From Engraulis encrasicolus (taxonomy: Eukaryota; Chordata; Actinopteri; Clupeiformes; Engraulidae): DNA of 64,000 nt. Below, piece after piece: positions 58,555 through 64,000 of the stretch. The first letter of the stretch is position 1. Each line of letters starts with the position of its first letter. The stretch is from assembly GCF_034702125.1 (NCBI RefSeq), contig NC_085871.1, positions 33,791,248-33,855,247 on the forward strand, written 5' to 3'. A program made the position numbers and the translations under genes. The notes under the pieces are model-generated. The model saw only the letters and a list, made by a program, of their open reading frames with translations. It was not told where the DNA came from and did not search any database.

Positions 58555-59384
58555 TTAAGATAGAAAGAAAGAAAGAAATAAGCTGAGATCTGACATGCAG
58601 CTCACATTATTTTAGCAAGGGTTGTGCTGTGCTGGGAAAGTGCATTCTGGCATTATACTTCTACCAGTGCTGTCGGCATCAAATATTTTTTCACAGACTA
58701 ATAACCGAATTCTCAAGGTATGTGCATGCACCAGTGCAAACAAAACAAATATAGCGAAGAAAAACAAAATCTTAACGGTACACCTTACTGTGGAATACAC
58801 AGGGCTCATGGGGAAGTCAGACGAAATCACACTGTGGTGTTGGAAAGACATCTATTATTAATGACTGGTGAGAGAACACCAAAAGCAGCCCCTGAAACCA
58901 GCAGCATCTATCCTAAAAGTTTGAAAATAGGCACTCAACAGTGCTAACCAAAACCATCACCATCTTTGCAGTCACAACATTTTTTGCAGGAATCAGTGTT
59001 CTTCAGAGAAAAGCAGCAATAAACTACCGGTACACAAAAATCATGGAAAGCACTGCCTTTCTGCCGGCGATTACCTTCCCACCAATGATGAACTGTAGTG
59101 AGCCAAGGGAGCGGCTAAAATGTCAAACGCATGTGCCACGGACTAACTACTCTGAAGGGGGTGTGTGTCTGGGTCAAAGCCGGCGAAAGACTCACTGGAG
59201 CCCCGATATGCGATTCTGACCTTTCTTGTCTTAAGCTCTCTGCAACTCGCCAATGCGACGGAGCCACCATAGCCCACCTCGACGACCGATAATCCCTTGC
59301 GCTCACCCCTGTCCCCCCGTCCCTCCTCCCCGTCTCCTTCACCTACTCCCTCCTCCTGCTTCTCCTCTTTCGCCTCGGGCTGAA

Positions 59385-59475
59385 TTAATGACCGACGCCG
59401 CGTTTTTTAATATCCGACTTTATCCGCCCGAGTGCTGCCAATTTCAGTTCGTGGGCGTCAGGCCAGCTATGGAGG
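59385..59475. other. Possible conserved non-coding element in mtpn intron
   Basis: A non-repetitive segment (ATTAATGACCGACGCCGCG, TTTTTTAATATCCGAC, TTTATCCGCCCGAGTGCTGC) between pyrimidine-rich DNA and a GT microsatellite. The suggestion rests only on its composition and TAAT cores. Confidence 0.2.
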
Positions 59476-59499
59476 CTCACTTTGCCTGCACGCAAAGAT

Positions 59500-59811
<312 letters not shown>

Positions 59812-60797
59812 AAGGAAGAAGAGAGGTGGGGAGAGCAGTTGATGGCGATGTGCTGGATAGCAGGAAGGGGGGGGATGATCAACACTGAGGAATTGGATGT
59901 GGCCACTCATGAAGCAATCTTCTTTCTAATGCATTCTCCCCTTTAAAGTCTTCATTTTTTTGGAAACCGATAGGATTTTTGCAGCAAAGGAACACAGCGT
60001 GGTAAGCTATATTATTTGAACACATCCCCTGGAAGCCATTTTAATTGAACAATCTGTGCACAGCGTTTCATAAGATCAAAACCTCAGAGACAGCAGGGTG
60101 CTGCTCAAACACATCGTAAAACGGCATAGGTGATATCTCCATAATGTCCAAGAGAGATCCAAGTCCAGGTCTTGTGTTATCTTAACTGTCACATTCTATC
60201 TAGTGGGTAGTCGGCTCCTCGGTACTGTAAGCATGATCAGGTCTCTTCGCTAGCACACACATGACCTCAAACTACGCAAGTTGGGCGAAATGTGTTCTCT
60301 GAATGTCAAATACACGGATTGCTTCAAGCCCATCATGACATGATCACAGCTTGAGATCTGAACGCTTTCTGTACCGCCGCTGTATGATGGCTACTAGATC
60401 AGAGATGGTGGAAAAGCAAGGGAGGCATTTAACAGGATAGAACCCCCATGTCACCCCACCCAACCCCCCCGCCCCAGGGAACTACCTACCAGCACAGTCA
60501 GTCATCTGATCTCATCAGTGTCTTTTTCTTGTAAAGGCTACGGGCATTTCCCCCCTCTTCCAACAATTCCTTTTTTTTTACACCGTCTCTGTCCCCATCC
60601 ATTTCTCACCTCACATCCCTTCTCCTCAGGCCCACCACCAAAACAAGACAAAAGACCCTTATCAGGTCAAAACAGACTCCACGGGCTGTCAGTGAGATGA
60701 GTGAAGAGACGCTTATTTGAAGCATAGGACTCCAAAGTGAGTAATAATAATGATACAAAAACCATAGCATAACATGGGGGTTATACACAGTGCAGGC

Positions 60798-61147
60798 CAG
60801 GGCTGGACTTGGGCAAAAAGTCAGGCAGGGCATTTCCAGCCAAGACCAGGCTGCTGCCACTGGAAGTTGTATAAATGGACGCAGCGCTCTTGTCTGAGCC
60901 ATTTTGCCTGAATACTGAAATACTTTGCAAAGGTGGTTTGATGGGCCGTTATTACAGTATACAGTATAGTGTAATCATCCACAGCAATCCTGAACTACTT
61001 GGCCTCATCGGAACGGCCAAAATGCTATACTGTTTCGGAGACTCTTGCATTAGCTGACTGTTACTAGGAGGAGGACTAGGCAAGAAAATCATCAACAGGC
61101 CACCGGGCAAATGCCCTGTATGCACTTTGGCCAATCCAGCAGTGGTG
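60798..61147. mobile_element. hAT MITE in mtpn intron with 8-bp target duplication
   Basis: The left end CAGGGCTGGACTTGGGC and the right end (inward) CACCACTGCTGGATTGGCC are similar, with GGGCATTT near both. A perfect GTGCAGGC duplication flanks them (60790-60797 and 61148-61155). The CAGGGCTGGAC start is a common hAT terminus. Confidence 0.82.
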
Positions 61148-61316
61148 GTGCAGGCTATAGAGAGAGACGGCAGCTGATAAGAAGATGCTTCAGCAAAGAC
61201 CCTATATTTGAAACCTGAAGACCATTCAATTCTGTCTTATAGCTCCCAAAGAAATTAAAGTGTGTGTATGTATGTGCTTGAGGAAATGAATGACAGAGAA
61301 AGAGAGAGTAAGATTG

Positions 61317-61317
<1 letters not shown>

Positions 61318-61389
<72 letters not shown>
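61318..61389. repeat. GA microsatellite
   Basis: (GA)n, about 72 bp. Confidence 0.97.
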
Positions 61390-61392
<3 letters not shown>

Positions 61393-61639
61393 TGACTGGG
61401 AGTCCACAAACGTGTGACTATTTCTGTGGACGACTACAGATCCAGGTATGGTGATGCAGTGTTCATTTTTTATCAGTTAAAAAAAAAAAAAAAAAACAAG
61501 ACAGAAAGAAAGAAAGAAAGAACACGTGGCATGTGAAACTTTATAACGAGACACCACAGAGAAAATGCAGCCCACAAACTCCCAGGCTCAGCATTACATT
61601 TCGCGCTGTGAAACCATCAGTGGCTTTCAGATGCATCAG

Positions 61640-61900
61640 CAGTGGAGACACAGCACTGAGGAGGAGAGGAGAGGACATGGGAGGATAAGAGGGCGCGCAG
61701 TAAAGGGAGAGACAACGGAGGCAGTGGAGGTGAGATGAGGAGAGGAGATGAGAGAAGAGGAGAGGAGATGAGAGGAGAGGAGAGGTGAAGGGGGGGTAGA
61801 GAGAGGAGAGGGGTGAGGGGGTGGGAAGAGAAGGATGAGACACAGCACTGGAGGAGAGGAGAGTAAATAGGAGGAGATGGGGATGCAAAGGGAAGGGAGA
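61640..61900. repeat. Purine-rich tract with repeated module
   Basis: GAGACACAGCACTG occurs near 61644 and 61837, each followed by GGAGGAGAGGAGAG. The interior is GAGGAGAGGAGATGA-type purine repeat. Confidence 0.8.
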
Positions 61901-62270
61901 GATGGAGAGAGGGGGTTGCGTTGTGCACAGCCTCAGGCGTGCAGCAGCAGCAGAGGAGAGGTGACCAAGCCAGCAACAGCTCTGGAAAGCGTCTTCCAGA
62001 GAGAGTTGGAGGAAAGCAGAGGTGTGAGAGAGTGAGAGAGAGAGACAGAGAAAGAGAAAGAAAAAGACCTGTGGGGAGGAAGAGAAAAAAAAACTGACCA
62101 TGCATGGGAGCAAAACACACACACAAACAAAAATAACAAACAAAAGGGAGCGCTGCAATCCTCTCTCTCTTTCTCTTTCTGTCTATCCCTTTCTTTCTCT
62201 CCCTCTCTGGGAACATTCCAGAAGCCTCCCGCCTGCTTGTGTGGACAGAAAAGGCGCATGGTAAAAGGAG

Positions 62271-62273
<3 letters not shown>

Positions 62274-62306
<33 letters not shown>

Positions 62307-62370
62307 TGAGAGTGTGAGAGTGTGAGAGTGTGAGAGTGTGAGAGAGTGAGAGAGTGCGAGAGAGAGAGAG

Positions 62371-62426
<56 letters not shown>

Positions 62427-62529
62427 CGAGAGCGAGAGAGAGAGAGCGAGAGCGAGAGCGAGAGCGAGAGCGAGAGAGAATGAAGAGACAGAGAGAGAGA
62501 CAGATAGACAGAGCGAGAGCGAGAGCGAG

Positions 62530-62585
<56 letters not shown>
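62274..62585. repeat. GA, GAGAGTGT and GAGAGC compound microsatellite
   Basis: Long GA-based array with GTGTGA units (about 62304-62352) and GAGAGC units (about 62412-62538), then pure (GA)n to 62585. Confidence 0.96.
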
Positions 62586-62588
<3 letters not shown>

Positions 62589-63335
62589 TTGTATACCTGT
62601 AAACGTGTGTGTGCGTGTGTGTGTGTGTAACTGGTGGGTGGTGATGGGTGGGTGGGCTACACAGGACATTTTGTAGGCTCTTTCATCCCGACTCTACAAC
62701 AAGGAAAGACAGCTAACTCTGCATTCCATCTCTGACTGGCACAGACTGTCTCTCTCTGCTACATGTGCAAGAAGCTTCCAAGCCCCTCTCTCTATGACAC
62801 GACACGACCCTCTCTCTGCGCGCCAGCTGTGTGAATGCCTGTGGCTTTGCCCACCACGGTTGGAGTATCTCTTCTTCAAGGAAAGCCTTTTCATGGCTGT
62901 GCTGCGTGTGTGTTGTGTGTATCCTACCCCCAGGCTCAGTCCAATGTAGAGGACAAATCCTCAACATGGACTAGTACTACAAATCTAACTTAAAGCAACC
63001 TTTAAAAAAAAGGAATAGTTTTTTTGTCTTCAACATTAATGTTTTCCCAAAATCATTTCAGTGGTTCACCAACTTCACTTCAATTCAATTCTTTTATTAA
63101 GGGATAGCCCCTTGGGATGTTCCATCTCTTTTTCGAGGGGGTCCCTAACATGCAATGTGAATGGTGACTTCGGAGTTGTGTAATCGCACAGGACCCTCTC
63201 CTGGTAATTCTCTGACAGCCGATTGATTTTAACCTGGAACCTGGAAGACTACCAAAGATTGGACTACTTAGTTGAGAGTAAGCACAGTTGGGGACACCTT
63301 GAGTGAGGTTTTTAGAGGCAGTTTCGGCTCAGTAC

Positions 63336-63419
63336 CTTTTCCAGCAGGAGTTTGACACAGGAGAGATGACCCTCGTAAATGGCAGAGAGCAGTGGAGTGA
63401 TGCCGTGCTTGTCTGCAGC
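63336..63419 (-). CDS. mtpn: Myotrophin, penultimate coding exon
   Basis: This exon encodes 28 residues, [20 protein letters not shown] then CVKLLLEK, an ankyrin repeat with the typical D-K-H-x-I-T-P-L-L, E-G-H and V-K-L-L-L positions of myotrophin. It begins after a TATAG acceptor and ends in AAG before GTACTG, phase 0 at both ends. Spliced to 52914-52828 it reads LLLEKGADK, as in vertebrate myotrophin. The two exons together give the C-terminal 56 of about 118 residues. The acceptor's polypyrimidine tract is a (TC)n microsatellite. Upstream exons (N-terminal ankyrin repeats) lie to the right of the window. Confidence 0.93.
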
Positions 63420-63430
63420 CTATAGGGAGG

Positions 63431-63431
<1 letters not shown>

Positions 63432-63486
<55 letters not shown>

Positions 63487-63535
63487 AAGAGACAGAAAGA
63501 GACAGAAAGAGACAGAAAGAGACAGAAAGAGAGAG
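63432..63535. repeat. GA and GACAGAAA microsatellite next to mtpn exon
   Basis: (GA)n to about 63482 followed by five GACAGAAA-type units. It lies 12 bp from the exon border and is (TC)n on the coding strand. Confidence 0.96.
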
Positions 63536-63950
63536 ACAGCGTTAGGTTCAACAAGCAAAAACAAAACAGCACACAATAGGTTTGATTTAGAAACCTGCAG
63601 GGACCCTTTGTGTGTTTGCGGCCTCCTACGCAAAAATAAGGAGGTGCATCAGCCGTTTCCATCCTCTCTGCACAGGAGGAGGGTAGTCTCTCTCGCGCGC
63701 ACTCGCTCGCTCTTTCCCTCTCTCTCACTCTTTTTTTTTTATTTCCGTCCTTTCCTCCCCGCTTATCTCCTCGATGAATTACCCAGGGAGAGGTGTGGAT
63801 TTATCAGGCCATTTCAGAGAACGGCACTCCTTATCTGTTTGTGTGTGGGGGATGAGACTGGAAGAGGCAAGCAACAGCGCTCGCACATACACACAGTGAG
63901 AGGGCACTCACATACCACACTTTATTTAGCAAAGGAGGCTTGTTTATTTG

Positions 63951-63994
<44 letters not shown>
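63951..63994. repeat. GT microsatellite at window end
   Basis: (GT)n with one GC interruption. Confidence 0.96.
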
Positions 63995-63996
<2 letters not shown>

Positions 63997-64000
63997 GGAG

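Noticed and set aside
61617..62669. The 350-codon minus-strand frame, the longest in the window
   Set aside because: It reads Ser-Leu repeats from GA/CT microsatellites and purine-rich tracts; no domain, splice pattern or unique sequence supports a protein.

Overview
This window looks like vertebrate nuclear DNA, almost certainly from a ray-finned (teleost) fish. The evidence is two exons of a vertebrate ankyrin-repeat gene (myotrophin, mtpn) on the minus strand, tRNA-derived SINEs, LINE 3' ends, a Penelope-like element, many hAT-like and TTAA-flanked MITEs, and an extreme density of long CA/GT, GA/CT, GAAA, GATA and CAGA microsatellites. The species cannot be named from the sequence. There is no bacterial-style gene organisation, and nearly all ATG-to-stop frames here are translations of microsatellites or repeats.

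Host genes. The right end (51.1-64 kb) carries the last two coding exons of mtpn on the minus strand: a terminal exon (52828-52914) with a probable long 3' UTR towards 51.1 kb, and the preceding exon (63336-63419), separated by a 10.4-kb repeat-rich intron. Earlier mtpn exons lie beyond the window. At 48213-48329 there is a plausible last coding exon of an unrecognised plus-strand gene, with an AATAAA signal about 0.7 kb downstream. If real, this gene and mtpn are arranged tail to tail.

Left part (1-24 kb) is mostly layered transposable elements: the GIY-YIG end and hammerhead-like 3' region of a Penelope-like element (1-990), a second decayed Penelope 3' end on the minus strand (7868-8030), a piggyBac-like element (1640-2836), a local tandem duplication (about 4822-5733), SINEs, a 1.66-kb hAT-like element with a perfect 8-bp target duplication (10645-12301) containing a nested MITE, a LINE 3' end, and a 2-kb element (15905-17933) that is mostly a giant inverted repeat with about 750-bp arms. 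Further right lie a hairpin-bearing repeat (20404-21046) with a near-identical copy at 39012-39664, and a second TTAA-flanked 1.2-kb element (21899-23123).

Middle part (25-48 kb) is dominated by microsatellites, a purine-rich minisatellite-like tract (26.1-26.8 kb), a tandem array of tRNA-like modules (35.2-35.9 kb), a LINE 3' end (37.9-38.9 kb) and several MITEs with intact target-site duplications.

The most interesting signals are the hammerhead ribozyme-like motifs in the two Penelope 3' ends, the giant palindromic element with a terminal hairpin on only one arm, the hairpin repeat family to which it seems related, and the GA/TC microsatellite that serves as polypyrimidine tract for an mtpn exon.
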